64,000 nucleotides of DNA. Origin: Spartobacteria bacterium UBA695. Its GTDB lineage: Bacteria; Verrucomicrobiota; Verrucomicrobiia; Chthoniobacterales; Chthoniobacteraceae. The stretch is from contig DBMP01000029.1 of assembly GCA_002298145.1 (NCBI GenBank), forward strand, positions 1-64,000. Reading direction: 5' to 3'. Shown here one piece after another: positions 15,792 through 24,741 of the stretch (the first letter of the stretch is position 1; the number at the start of each line of letters is the position of its first letter). The position numbers and the translations under genes are program-made. The notes beneath the pieces are model-generated. The model saw nothing but the letters and a program-made list of their open reading frames with translations, was not told the origin of the DNA and did no database searches.

Positions 15792-16496
15792 CTACGGCTG
15801 CCAGTAGACGATCCGGCCGCATTGCTCGCAGTTGGTAATGCGGGGCGAGGACTTGGCGTTGACGATGGTCTGGGTGGTCACTTTCATGTGGCAGCCGGTG
15901 CAGACTTCGTGCTCCAGGGCGACGACAGCGAGGCCGCCTTTGGTCTTAAAGAGGCCGGTATATTCGTAGAGGACGTCCTCGGAGATGCCTTCGGTGAACT
16001 TCCCGCGCGCGGCTTCGGCTGTTTTGAGCTGTTCTTCGATCGTCTTGGCTTTTTCTTCGAGGTTGGCGATCTGCCCGGCGACGCGATCCTTGGCGTCGGC
16101 GGCGGCCCGATCAGCTTGCGCCAGGGCCGGTTTGGCGGCCTCCATGGCCTCCATGATCTCCAGTTCGCGATCCTCGATCTTGGAAATCTCCGCCTCGAAG
16201 TGCTTGATCTGCACCCCAAAGGCCTGGAACTCCTCGTTCTTGCGGGTCTGCATCTGCTGGGTCTTAAAGCGGGCGATCTGCTCGCGCTTGCCCGCGGCCT
16301 CATTTTCGAGGCGCTTTTTCTCCACCTCCAGCGCGCGCACCCCTGTGCGGGCCTTGTCGGCTTCGGCGGCGAGCCCCGCGAGCTGGGCTTCGAGGCCCTT
16401 GTGCTCGATGGGCACGCGTTTCAGCTCGGCTTTGAGATGGGCAATCCGTTGGTCGCGATCCTGCAACACCAGCAGTTTTTCAATTTCGGGGAGCAT
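15792..16496 (-). CDS. Coiled-coil C4-type zinc-ribbon protein (DUF164/FlgZ-like)
   Basis: The 234-residue protein is a long antiparallel coiled coil (about residues 10-175) followed by a zinc ribbon with CTGC (about 199-202) and CEQC (about 223-226). This layout matches the HP0958/CdsZ family of zinc-ribbon proteins, described as RNA- or export-associated adaptors in some bacteria. It is cytoplasmic, with no signal peptide. No flagellar genes are nearby, so a flagellar role is not supported here. The start MLPEIEKLLVLQDRDQRI is typical of the family. Confidence 0.85.
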   Translation of the reverse strand: MLPEIEKLLVLQDRDQRIAHLKAELKRVPIEHKGLEAQLAGLAAEADKARTGVRALEVEKKRLENEAAGKREQIARFKTQQMQTRKNEEFQAFGVQIKHFEAEISKIEDRELEIMEAMEAAKPALAQADRAAADAKDRVAGQIANLEEKAKTIEEQLKTAEAARGKFTEGISEDVLYEYTGLFKTKGGLAVVALEHEVCTGCHMKVTTQTIVNAKSSPRITNCEQCGRIVYWQP

Positions 16497-16594
16497 GGGC
16501 GTAACCGTAGACGTTTTGTAAGGGCGGCGTCAACGTCGGTGAGGCGCAAAAAAAGGTGCCTCGTGACCCCGGCCGGTGCTAAGCTGCGCAAACC

Positions 16595-16813
16595 ATGCCC
16601 ACGCCGATCCCCTGCCCCATCTGCGGCCGCCAGACCGATTTCTTCACCGACCCCGTGGGGCCGTTCTGCTCCGCCCGCTGCAAACAGATCGACTTGGGCA
16701 ACTGGCTGGGCGAGACCTACCGCATCTCCGAACCGCTCTCGCCGGAACACCTCGAGGGTTACGAAACCATGGAAGGCTCCGCGCTGGACCAGCCCGACGG
16801 GGACGATCTCTAG
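16595..16813 (+). CDS. yacG: DNA gyrase inhibitor YacG, zinc-binding
   Basis: The 72-residue protein has the YacG signature: CPIC (residues 7-10), FCSARCKQIDLGNWLGE with the second Cys pair, and an acidic tail (residues 50-72). Four cysteines bind one zinc. In E. coli YacG binds GyrB and inhibits gyrase. The gene stands alone between the convergent and divergent neighbours at 16496 and 16848, not beside coaE as in enterobacteria. Confidence 0.92.
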   Translation: MPTPIPCPICGRQTDFFTDPVGPFCSARCKQIDLGNWLGETYRISEPLSPEHLEGYETMEGSALDQPDGDDL

Positions 16814-16847
16814 GCCATCTCTAGTACTATTGGTACTATTTACTCTC

Positions 16848-17129
16848 TTAGTACCCGTCTTCCTCTTCCTGCCGCTTAAAGTCCTCCAGCAGCTTGCAGA
16901 GGCGCTCCATGGCGGCCTCGGCATCGGGGCCCTCGACGCGGAAGACCAGTGTGCTGCCGTGGTCGAGATTAGCGCTTAAAACGTCCAGGATGCTCGCGCC
17001 GGAGTAATCGTCACCGTTTTTGATCAACGTCACGCTCGATTGAAACGACCGCACCGTCCGCACAAATTCGGCGGCGGGGCGAGCGTGCAATCCCAATCGA
17101 TTAAGGATGGTTACCTGGCGTTCCAACAT
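16848..17129 (-). CDS. ptsH: HPr-like phosphocarrier protein
   Basis: The 93-residue protein has the active-site block GLHARPAAEFVR with the phosphorylatable histidine at residue 15, and a regulatory-serine region GASILDVL with Ser46. That is the pattern of HPr proteins that HPr kinase can phosphorylate. No enzyme I, EII or HPr kinase gene is adjacent, so it may serve a partial, regulatory phosphotransferase system. The C-terminal extension DFKRQEEEDGY is acidic. ATG 17129 gives MLERQVTIL, matching family starts. Confidence 0.88.
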   Translation of the reverse strand: MLERQVTILNRLGLHARPAAEFVRTVRSFQSSVTLIKNGDDYSGASILDVLSANLDHGSTLVFRVEGPDAEAAMERLCKLLEDFKRQEEEDGY

Positions 17130-17283
17130 GGCGCTGCAAGAACCTACCGTGCTTCCGTTATTGGGCAAATCTTTCGTTGTCCCAATTTTTGAAAACATAA
17201 CCCATAGGCCGTCCCCTTTGATACCCCATTGAGGCCCAGCCGCCAATTCCATTGTGCGCGTATCCTTCACGAAAGGATATACG

Positions 17284-17673
17284 ATGAAAAAGCCTCTAGT
17301 GATTGTCCTAATTTTAACTTCCTTCGGCATCGGCGTATCGACGAGCCAGGCGGCCCCCCGGCGGTGCGGGGTCGCGGTCGCCAATGCCTACGCGCAAACC
17401 CAGGTCCCCGTGACCCCGGCCTCGGCGCGCTACCCGGCCCCCGTCGCCGAGCTGACCCGCGGCAACGGCCCAACCTACGAAGGCCTCCTCCTGCGAGTGG
17501 CCACGGCCCCCTCTCCTGCCCAGATGATCAACCCCGCCGCCCCGGCCCTCTACGGCTCGGGCCGCTCGCTGGTGACCTATACGGAAACAACCATGCACCG
17601 CGGGGCTAACATGAACATACGTCAGCCCTACTCCGAGGGGCTGCGGCTCTGGTCGCTGCGGGATATTTGGTAA
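17284..17673 (+). CDS. Small secreted protein, unknown
   Basis: The 129-residue protein starts MKKPLVIVLILTSFGIGVS with a signal peptide cleaved near SQA (about residue 23). The mature part is rich in Ala, Pro, Thr and Arg with no recognised domain. A good ribosome-binding site (AAAGGA) lies 7-8 bases before the ATG. It lies about 180 bases upstream of the AraC-type regulator on the same strand, with no clear shared operon. Confidence 0.65.
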   Translation: MKKPLVIVLILTSFGIGVSTSQAAPRRCGVAVANAYAQTQVPVTPASARYPAPVAELTRGNGPTYEGLLLRVATAPSPAQMINPAAPALYGSGRSLVTYTETTMHRGANMNIRQPYSEGLRLWSLRDIW

Positions 17674-17856
17674 ACGGGAAATTTGCCCAATTCGTGGCCT
17701 TGATGGTGAAAAATCACCACTTCAGAGGCAAAAAATAGCCAGATTAACGCCAAACACGGCTACGACAAAAAAGAGTTGGTTTTTCTGTAAAATCGAAGCA
17801 AACTAAGGTGTGCGCTTTTCAAAAACTGTCCAAAACTCTCCCAAAATGGTTATTGG

Positions 17857-18783
17857 ATGAAACCGGAGTTGAACAACAGCCCGGGCATCCATGAGGCCAC
17901 GCCCAAGAATCCGGAGGACCGCCTGCTTCAGCAGCTCTCCCGCTCGAAGATTTACCAGGATTACGAGCGGGCCTTTAGCGATGCCACGCAGCTCCCCTTG
18001 AGCTTGCGGCCCGTGGAAGTATGGAACGCCGCGCACCGTGGCAAGAAACACGAAAACCCATTCTGCGCGATGGTATCGCAATCCGGGCGCTCCTGCGCAG
18101 CCTGCCTCGACGTGCAGCACCAGGTAACGCTTAGCGATGGCGAGAAGCCCCGCACGGTCACCTGCTTCGCGGGCCTGGCCGATACAGCCGTGCCGGTTCA
18201 CCTCGGCCTCAAAACCATCGGCTACCTGCAAACCGGCCAGGTGCTCCTGCGCGCCCCGAACAAAGCGCAGTTCCAGCGCATCGCCAAACAGCTTCTCGAA
18301 TGGGGCGGGACGCTCGACGTGGACCAGTTGGAGGAGGCCTATTTCCAGAGCCACGTCCTCACCGCGCCGCAGTACCATTCCATGGTCAAGCTGCTGGAAA
18401 TCTTCGCCCAGCACCTGAGCACCCTCTCCAACCAGATCGCGCTCCAGGAAGCCAACGCCGAGCCGCCCATCATCCACCGCGCCAAGGAATTCATCGAAAC
18501 ACACAAGAGCGACCCGATTTCGCTCAGCGAAGTGGCCCGCGCGCTCAACGTCAGCACCTTCTATTTCTGCAAGCTTTTCAAAAAAGCCACGGGGATCAAC
18601 TTCACCGAGTACCTCTCACGGGTCCGGATCGAGAAGGCGAAAAACCTCTTACTGAACCCGAACCTGCGGGTAAGCGAAATCGCCTACGAAGTCGGCTTCC
18701 AGTCGCTAACGCACTTTAACCGCGTCTTTCTGCGGATCGTCGGCCGCTCGCCGACCGCCTACCGCGATTCGCTGCCGAAATAA
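17857..18783 (+). CDS. AraC-family regulator with PocR sensory domain
   Basis: The 308-residue protein has an N-terminal PocR-type domain (about residues 20-185) with FCAMVSQSGRSCAACLD and CFAGLADTAVPV, whose cysteines and glycines are typical of this ligand-binding, PAS-like fold. A C-terminal AraC/XylS double helix-turn-helix follows (about 210-305; SLSEVARALNVSTFYFCKLF and VSEIAYEVGFQSLTHFNRVF). PocR domains sense small organic compounds, often hydrocarbon derivatives such as propanediol. The target genes are not evident. The downstream propeller gene is about 100 bases away. Confidence 0.92.
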   Translation: MKPELNNSPGIHEATPKNPEDRLLQQLSRSKIYQDYERAFSDATQLPLSLRPVEVWNAAHRGKKHENPFCAMVSQSGRSCAACLDVQHQVTLSDGEKPRTVTCFAGLADTAVPVHLGLKTIGYLQTGQVLLRAPNKAQFQRIAKQLLEWGGTLDVDQLEEAYFQSHVLTAPQYHSMVKLLEIFAQHLSTLSNQIALQEANAEPPIIHRAKEFIETHKSDPISLSEVARALNVSTFYFCKLFKKATGINFTEYLSRVRIEKAKNLLLNPNLRVSEIAYEVGFQSLTHFNRVFLRIVGRSPTAYRDSLPK

Positions 18784-18881
18784 AGCCCCCTCCGCCAAAC
18801 GCGCTCCGCAAAACCCCCGGAGCCGCGCGGGTTTAGGCTTGCCGCCGGTGGCCCCGCACGCGACCATCCTTTGCCAACGCC

Positions 18882-20288
18882 ATGTGGTCCCGCCTTTCTG
18901 CCCTGATCCTCTGCCTTGCCTGCCTCCCGGCGGCCGCTCGCTCTGAAACCGCTGAGCCCCCCAAACTGGAGTTCACCAGCCAGGCGCTCGGCGTCGTGGA
19001 CATGGATCACCCTTTCCAGGTCATCCGCATCGCCTCGCGGGAGGGCTGCAACATCGCGCTGCTCACGGCGGGGGGGAGCCCGGGCACCAGTCGCATCGTC
19101 CTCGACGGAAAGCCCGGCCCTGAATTCGACGGCATCCTGACGCGCACCCCCATCTTAAGCCCCGACCAGAAGCGCGTCGTCTACGGTGCCCGCAAGGGAG
19201 AACAGTGGATCGTCTTCGAAGCGGGTAAAAATGCGGAACCAGCCGAGTGCGCCCGCTGGGACCGGATCCTGGAAACCAGCTTTTCTTTTAGCCCCGACAG
19301 CCAGCACCTGGCCTACGTGGCCAAGCGCGGCACGGCCTGGTACATCGTGGCCGACAACACAGAAATAGGGCCCTACGAGGAGATCACCAACCTCCCCGTC
19401 TGGAGCCGCGACGGAGCCCGCCTGATCTACGGCATCCGCAAGGGCAACCAGCAATGCATCGTCAACCAGGGCGAGGCGGGCCCGGCCTACGAAGCGGTGG
19501 GCGCGGCCGTCTTCAGCCCCGATGGCAAGCGCGTAGCCTACGGCGCACAGCAGCACGGGAGGCAACTCATCGTCGTCGACGGCCAGGCGGGCGATGGCTA
19601 CGGCGGCGTTTATGGCGAAACCCTGCAATTCAGCCCCGACAGCCAGCACTTTGCCTACGCGGCGGAAAAAGGTGCGCGGCGCTTCGTCGTCTACGACGGC
19701 AAGGAACAGCCTGACTTTGACGCCATCGCGCGCGGCTCGCTGAAAATCAGCCCCGACAGCCGCCGCATCGGCTACATCGCCCGGAAAATCGACCAATGGG
19801 TGGCCGTGGTCGACGGCACGGCGGGCGCCACCGCCTACGACAAAATGGAGAACCTCGCCTTCAGCGCCGACAGCCAGCACTACGCCTACATCGGCGGGGA
19901 CGAAACAGGCCGCTTCGTAGCCTTCGACGGCAAGCCCGGGCCGGAATACCCCGAGATCATCAAAGACAGCCTGATTTTCGCCCCCGAGGGCGCTTCCTAC
20001 GCCTACTGCGCCATGCAGGAGAACCATAAAACCGCCGTGATCCTCAACGGCAAGCCCCTGGCGGAATACGAGACCCTGGGCACCCCGGCCTTCAGCCCCG
20101 ACGGGCGGCACCTCACCTACCGCGTCAACGTGGGCTCGCAGCTCTTCGTTCACCTCGACGGCAGCCCCGTTTACGGCCCCGCCTCGCTCGTCTCCGAACC
20201 CGTCATCCGGCGCGACGGCGTCCTGGAATTTCTGCTGATCGACGACCAAAAGACGCTCCAGCGCGTCACCGCCAAAATCAAACCGTGA
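18882..20288 (+). CDS. Secreted PD40/WD40-like beta-propeller protein
   Basis: The 468-residue protein has a signal peptide (cleavage near ARSETA, residue 22) and at least seven repeats built on FSPDSQ-H-AY or SPDGKRVAYGA with VVDGQ/FDGKPGPEY strands. This is the TolB/PD40 propeller pattern. It is predicted periplasmic. Its stop overlaps the GTG start of the histidine kinase gene by four bases, so the two are translationally coupled. It may deliver a periplasmic signal, but the kinase has no membrane segment and the link is unproven. Confidence 0.8.
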   Translation: MWSRLSALILCLACLPAAARSETAEPPKLEFTSQALGVVDMDHPFQVIRIASREGCNIALLTAGGSPGTSRIVLDGKPGPEFDGILTRTPILSPDQKRVVYGARKGEQWIVFEAGKNAEPAECARWDRILETSFSFSPDSQHLAYVAKRGTAWYIVADNTEIGPYEEITNLPVWSRDGARLIYGIRKGNQQCIVNQGEAGPAYEAVGAAVFSPDGKRVAYGAQQHGRQLIVVDGQAGDGYGGVYGETLQFSPDSQHFAYAAEKGARRFVVYDGKEQPDFDAIARGSLKISPDSRRIGYIARKIDQWVAVVDGTAGATAYDKMENLAFSADSQHYAYIGGDETGRFVAFDGKPGPEYPEIIKDSLIFAPEGASYAYCAMQENHKTAVILNGKPLAEYETLGTPAFSPDGRHLTYRVNVGSQLFVHLDGSPVYGPASLVSEPVIRRDGVLEFLLIDDQKTLQRVTAKIKP

Positions 20289-21481
20289 AAGCCGCATTCG
20301 TAGACAAATTAATCGAGCGCATTGGGCGCGTCGGCCCCGAGGACGTACAGACCTACCTGGCCCGTCTCGCGCGGGAAAAGGGGTTCCTGGAAACGATCTT
20401 CAACGCCATCCAGGAAGGCGTCATCGTCACCGGTCCGAGCGGCCGCATCCGCTACGTCAACCAGTCGGCCTGCCACCTCTTTGGCTTCACCCGCGAGGAC
20501 TGCATGGACCAGCTCATCTCCAATCGGCTGCGCGGCCTCGACTGGAGCCACATGGGCGGCGGCGGCGGGCAGGTCGTCAGCCGCGACATCGAGGTGTTTT
20601 ACCCGGAGAACCGGATCCTGAACTTCTACGTCGTCCCGTTGAAAAACGACGCGGCGGAGCCCGCCAAAGCGCGCCCGGCCAAGGAGAGCGACATCACCGG
20701 GTACGCGGTGATCCTGCGGGACATTACGGAATCCCGCCGCAGCACCGAGGAGACCATCGAAAGCGAACGGCTCTCGGCCCTCACGCTGCTGGCCGCCGGT
20801 GTGGCCCACGAGATCGGCAACCCGCTCAACTCGCTCCACATCCACCTGCAACTGATGGAACGCCGCCTGCGCAAGCTGCCCGAGGAAGCCCGGGGGCCCC
20901 TGCGGGACTCCATCGAGATCGCCAAAGAGGAGATCACCCGGCTCGACTCCATCATCAACCAGTTCCTGCGTGCCCTGCGGCCCACCCCGCTGACCACCCG
21001 GCCCGAGAACATCAACGCCATCGTCGAGGAATCCGTCGCCTTTCTGGAGCCGGAGATCACCGACCGCAACATCCTCGTCGAACAGGAACTCGCCCCCGGC
21101 TTGCCGCTGCTGGAGGTGGACCGCGACCAGCTCAAGCAAGTCTTCTACAACGTCATCAAGAACGCCTTCCAGGCAATGAAAAGCGAGGGCATCCTGCGCA
21201 TCCGCACAGAGATGAACGACGCCTGGGTTTCCATCTCGTTTTCCGACACCGGCGGGGGCATCCCGCCCGAGAACATGACCAGCGTCTTCCAGCCCTACTT
21301 CACCACGAAGGCGACCGGCTCCGGCCTGGGCCTCATGATCGTGCGGCGCATCATCCGGGCCCACGGCGGAGAGATCGACCTGGTGAGCAACGCGGGCGTG
21401 GGCCTGACCTTAACGGTCCGCCTGCCGCTCAGCGACCACCGCGTGCGCCTGCTCGGCCCGGGAGCACCGGAGGAAGCTTAA
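20285..21481 (+). CDS. Cytoplasmic PAS-domain sensor histidine kinase
   Basis: The 398-residue protein starts with GTG inside the upstream stop (GTGA overlap). It has a PAS domain at about residues 33-150 (FNAIQEGVIVTGPSGRIRYV), a HisKA dimerisation helix with the phosphoacceptor in GVAHEIGNPLNSLHIHL, and a HATPase domain with N box VIKNAFQAM, G1 DTGGGIP and G2 GSGLGL. It resembles NtrB/AtoS-type kinases. There is no transmembrane segment. No response-regulator gene is adjacent, so the partner lies elsewhere. Confidence 0.93.
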   Translation: MKAAFVDKLIERIGRVGPEDVQTYLARLAREKGFLETIFNAIQEGVIVTGPSGRIRYVNQSACHLFGFTREDCMDQLISNRLRGLDWSHMGGGGGQVVSRDIEVFYPENRILNFYVVPLKNDAAEPAKARPAKESDITGYAVILRDITESRRSTEETIESERLSALTLLAAGVAHEIGNPLNSLHIHLQLMERRLRKLPEEARGPLRDSIEIAKEEITRLDSIINQFLRALRPTPLTTRPENINAIVEESVAFLEPEITDRNILVEQELAPGLPLLEVDRDQLKQVFYNVIKNAFQAMKSEGILRIRTEMNDAWVSISFSDTGGGIPPENMTSVFQPYFTTKATGSGLGLMIVRRIIRAHGGEIDLVSNAGVGLTLTVRLPLSDHRVRLLGPGAPEEA

Positions 21482-21575
21482 AAGAAAAAGACAGGGGGAG
21501 GAGAGAGGGGGAAGGTAGGGACGCGTTGGACTTTTGGCGAATCTGAGCGATTTTGCTTCGGAGGGTTCCAAAATT

Positions 21576-22241
21576 ATGGCTGTTCAATTCGAGAACGAGG
21601 TGTTGGTTCCTGTCGGAGATGTCACGCTCGATGGAGAGCTTCAAATTCCGCCCAATGCCGTGGGGCTGGTCCTGTTCGCCCACGGTAGCGGTAGTAGTCG
21701 CTTAAGCCCGCGCAATCAATTCGTGGCGCGGGTGCTGCACGACGCGGGGCTCGGAACGCTTCTCTTCGATCTGCTTTCGCGCGAAGAGGAGGTCATCGAT
21801 TCCTTTACGCGCCATCTCCGGTTCGATATTCCGCTCCTGGCCGACCGGCTTCTGGCGGCGACGAACTGGATTCAGACCGTGGACGCGGCCCGGGGCTTGC
21901 GGATCGGCTATTTCGGCGCGAGCACGGGAGGCGGCGCGGCTCTGGTGGCTGCGGCGAAGGCGGGCGAACGCATCGGCGCGGTGGTATCGCGCGGAGGGCG
22001 GCCCGACCTGGCCTCGGCATGGCTCGCGAAGGTGAAAAGCCCGACGCTGCTCCTGGTGGGCGAGTTGGACAACGTGGTCATTGGGCTCAACCGCGAGGCG
22101 ATGGCGCACATCAGCGCCGTCACCGAAATGCGGCTCATCCCCGACGCCACGCACCTTTTCGAAGAGCCAGGCGCGCTGGAGACCGTGGCGCACGACGCCG
22201 CGGAATGGTTCGGGCGCTACCTGCCGATATCGCCTTCGTAA
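21576..22241 (+). CDS. Alpha/beta-hydrolase (dienelactone hydrolase-like)
   Basis: The 221-residue protein has an oxyanion-hole HGSGSS, a nucleophile elbow GASTGGG (Ser), an Asp region GELDNVVIG and a His region DATHLFEEP. It matches the small hydrolases that often occur beside or fused to phosphoribosyltransferases, though none is present here. ATG 21576 follows GGAGGG by about 10 bases and is preferred to an upstream TTG at 21534. The substrate is unknown. Confidence 0.88.
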   Translation: MAVQFENEVLVPVGDVTLDGELQIPPNAVGLVLFAHGSGSSRLSPRNQFVARVLHDAGLGTLLFDLLSREEEVIDSFTRHLRFDIPLLADRLLAATNWIQTVDAARGLRIGYFGASTGGGAALVAAAKAGERIGAVVSRGGRPDLASAWLAKVKSPTLLLVGELDNVVIGLNREAMAHISAVTEMRLIPDATHLFEEPGALETVAHDAAEWFGRYLPISPS

Positions 22242-22333
22242 GAGCGGATTGCTTTTGGCGGGGGGGGAGAACGGGCAGACCGATCTTCGCCACCGGAAGC
22301 CATGGGCTGCGGGTCCAAACCCCAGGGCCTGGG

Positions 22334-23497
22334 TTATCCGGTCGGCGAACCTTCGCCCTCCGGGGCAGCGGCCTCGCCCGGCAGCAGCTCCACCTCGTAA
22401 ACCGGCACCTCCCACCGGGCCTTGTAATCAATGCCCGGAACGGTCGCCCTAGCCTCTAGCCGCCAGAATACGCCCGGGCCTCCATCGGTCACCGTGGTCG
22501 GCTGGGCGTCGCTTGGAATGCGGAACGCCACCGGGAGGACCCGGCAACCGGGCTCTACGGGGATCTCCAGCTCCTGCAACCACTGAACCCTCTCGCTAGG
22601 CGAATCGCCCGCCATGCGGACATTGCCAGAAAGCTTCAGCTTCACCGGGCCCTTGGGATAGAGCGCCTTTTCGAGCCGGATGCCCCCCTGCAAAAGGCCG
22701 CCGATGGCACCCGGCACCGCATCCATTTCAAAATAGGACCGACCAAAACGCACCCGCCGCCACCCCTGCCACAACAGCACGCCCAGGAGCACCAGGCCGA
22801 TCAACGGAAACAGCAGGACCATGAGCTGGCCGTAATCCCCCTTCTTCGAAACCTGCTGACACAAGACTTGCCAAGTCAGGGGAAAGGAGATCCCGTTCCA
22901 GAACAGCGCAAAAACACCCAGGAACCCGATCCCGCTGCTTTCAGAGGCGATGCGGCCCGCGGCCCAGTCCTGCCGTTGCATCCAAGGCTCATCAGTGAAA
23001 GCCGACGCGGTTTTTTTCCCAAAAATGGCATAGACCGCACCGCCCGCCCCCACCCCCACGAAAATCAGCGGGAAGAACGCCCATAACCCCGAAGGGAATG
23101 GGGTTCGATCCAGCACAGCCTCCCCGGGGTTGCTCGGGTTCACATAGCAAACCGCCCGGGAGCCTTTGGGGTAGCGGCGCACCACCAGCTCCTTGGCGCT
23201 CCGCCCGCTGCTGGAAAACCGTAGGAATTGGTAACGATCCGACTGGTAGGAGCGCCCATGAACCTCATAGGCATACGAAATTTCCACCTGGTAGGTGGGG
23301 CCGTCGCTGCTGCTTTTCACCACGTTGCTGGATATGACCAGGCAGGGCGTTTCCAGCCAGGCCCGCGCCGCGTAGCCCTGAAACATGGGCCTCAGCGTCA
23401 TAAAATAGAAAAAACCGCTCCCCACCAGCAGGAACATGGAAAAGAAAATGCCCAGGACAACCCGCTGGGAACGGGAGTTTTCCGCTGTGGTCTTCAT
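22334..23497 (-). CDS. DUF3592-type membrane protein
   Basis: The 387-residue protein has hydrophobic helices at about residues 13-35, 130-155, 190-215 and 232-255. Between the first two lies an extracytoplasmic segment ARAWLETPCLVISSNVV...YAYEVHGRSYQSDRY, the mark of DUF3592 proteins. After the last helix is a beta-rich domain ending in VPVYEVELLPGE. ATG 23497 follows GGGGGCGAG. The function of the family is unknown. Its 5' end faces the RfaE2 gene divergently. Confidence 0.8.
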   Translation of the reverse strand: MKTTAENSRSQRVVLGIFFSMFLLVGSGFFYFMTLRPMFQGYAARAWLETPCLVISSNVVKSSSDGPTYQVEISYAYEVHGRSYQSDRYQFLRFSSSGRSAKELVVRRYPKGSRAVCYVNPSNPGEAVLDRTPFPSGLWAFFPLIFVGVGAGGAVYAIFGKKTASAFTDEPWMQRQDWAAGRIASESSGIGFLGVFALFWNGISFPLTWQVLCQQVSKKGDYGQLMVLLFPLIGLVLLGVLLWQGWRRVRFGRSYFEMDAVPGAIGGLLQGGIRLEKALYPKGPVKLKLSGNVRMAGDSPSERVQWLQELEIPVEPGCRVLPVAFRIPSDAQPTTVTDGGPGVFWRLEARATVPGIDYKARWEVPVYEVELLPGEAAAPEGEGSPTG

Positions 23498-23584
23498 CTC
23501 GCCCCCACCCAATAGCCGACTCCCGCCCCGGAGTAAATCCAGGATTGTCCTTTGCGGCAAAACCGGGCATGTTTTCCCCCTTCC

Positions 23585-24073
23585 ATGTCCGTAGGAAAAA
23601 TCGTTACCGCCGAAGAGCTCTCCCGCGTCCGCGATCAATTCGCCGCCGAGGGGAGGAAGCTCGTGTTCACCAACGGGTGTTTTGACATCCTCCACGTGGG
23701 CCACATCCGCTGCCTCCAGGCCGCCCGGGCTCTGGGCGATGCCCTGGCCGTAGCGATCAACGGCGACGCCTCCGTGCGCGCCCTCAAAGGCCCCAACCGC
23801 CCCATCAACCCCGAACTCGAACGCGCCGAAGTCCTCGCCGCGCTGGCCTGCGTCGATTACGTGGTCGTTTTCCAGGAAGTGCGCCTGGTTGGCCTGATGG
23901 AGCAAGTGCGCCCGCAGATCTACGCCAAGGGAGGCGACTACACCCCCGACACTCTCGACAAATCCGAACGCGCCGTGCTCGACGCCGCCGGATCAGAAAT
24001 CCTCATCATCCCGTTTGTCCCGGGCCACTCCACCACCCGTATTCTCGACGCCGCAAATGCCAAACAAAACTGA
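23585..24073 (+). CDS. rfaE2: RfaE2-type ADP-heptose/sugar nucleotidyltransferase
   Basis: The 162-residue protein has the cytidylyltransferase signature FTNGCFDILHVGHIRCL and the late motif PGHSTTRI. This is the size of the D2 half of HldE, which makes ADP-glycero-manno-heptose for lipopolysaccharide cores in Gram-negative bacteria. The kinase half is not in the window. The purN start lies inside its last codons (17-base overlap), indicating translational coupling. Some relatives use other sugar phosphates. Confidence 0.88.
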   Translation: MSVGKIVTAEELSRVRDQFAAEGRKLVFTNGCFDILHVGHIRCLQAARALGDALAVAINGDASVRALKGPNRPINPELERAEVLAALACVDYVVVFQEVRLVGLMEQVRPQIYAKGGDYTPDTLDKSERAVLDAAGSEILIIPFVPGHSTTRILDAANAKQN

Positions 24074-24659
24074 TCTTCCCCCGCTCCGCCTCGGTGTTCT
24101 CGGGTCGGGCAAAGGCTCCAATTTCAAGTCCATCGCCGAGGCCATCGACGCAGGCACGCTGAACGCCGAAGTGCGCGTAGTGGTCTCTGATTTCGAAGAC
24201 GCGGGCATCCTCACCCTTGCCCGCGAGCGCGGCCTGCGCGCCGAGTACGCCGCCCCGGGCCGCTTCCGCACGAAGATGGAGCCGGAGGCCGAGGCGCGCC
24301 TCGTCAATCTCCTGCGCGAAGCCGGAGTGGAGCTCGTGGTGCTGGCCGGTTACATGCGGATCATCAAGGCCCCGCTACTGGAGGCTTTCCCGCAACGGAT
24401 CGTCAACATCCATCCCTCGCTGCTGCCGAACTTCCCTGGTCTGGAAGCCTGGAAGCAGGCGCTCGCCGCCGGAGCGGCCAAGACTGGCTGCACGGTGCAC
24501 TACGTGGACGCGGGCACGGACTCGGGCCCCATCCTGGGCCAAAGCGAAGTCCCCGTGCTCCCCGGCGACACGGCCGAGACGCTCCACGCCCGCATCCAGG
24601 TGGCCGAGCACGCGCTCTACCCGGCGGTGCTCGCCCGGCTCGAAGCGGAGCGGTGCTGA
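24057..24659 (+). CDS. purN: Phosphoribosylglycinamide formyltransferase
   Basis: The 200-residue protein has LGSGKGSNFKSI, LAGYMRII, the catalytic NIHPSLLPNFPG with the His of the PurN family, and VDAGTDSGPILGQ with the catalytic Asp. It transfers the formyl group from 10-formyl-THF to GAR in purine synthesis. ATG 24057 (MPNKTDLPPLRLGVLGSG) overlaps rfaE2 by 17 bases. No other pur gene is adjacent. Confidence 0.93.
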   Translation: MPNKTDLPPLRLGVLGSGKGSNFKSIAEAIDAGTLNAEVRVVVSDFEDAGILTLARERGLRAEYAAPGRFRTKMEPEAEARLVNLLREAGVELVVLAGYMRIIKAPLLEAFPQRIVNIHPSLLPNFPGLEAWKQALAAGAAKTGCTVHYVDAGTDSGPILGQSEVPVLPGDTAETLHARIQVAEHALYPAVLARLEAERC

Positions 24660-24741
24660 TTTTTTAGCCGCGAAAAGGCGCAAGAAACGCAAAAGCTTGG
24701 GCAAGGGCGGTGTTTTGTGGCTGAATGACCGCCACTAACGC

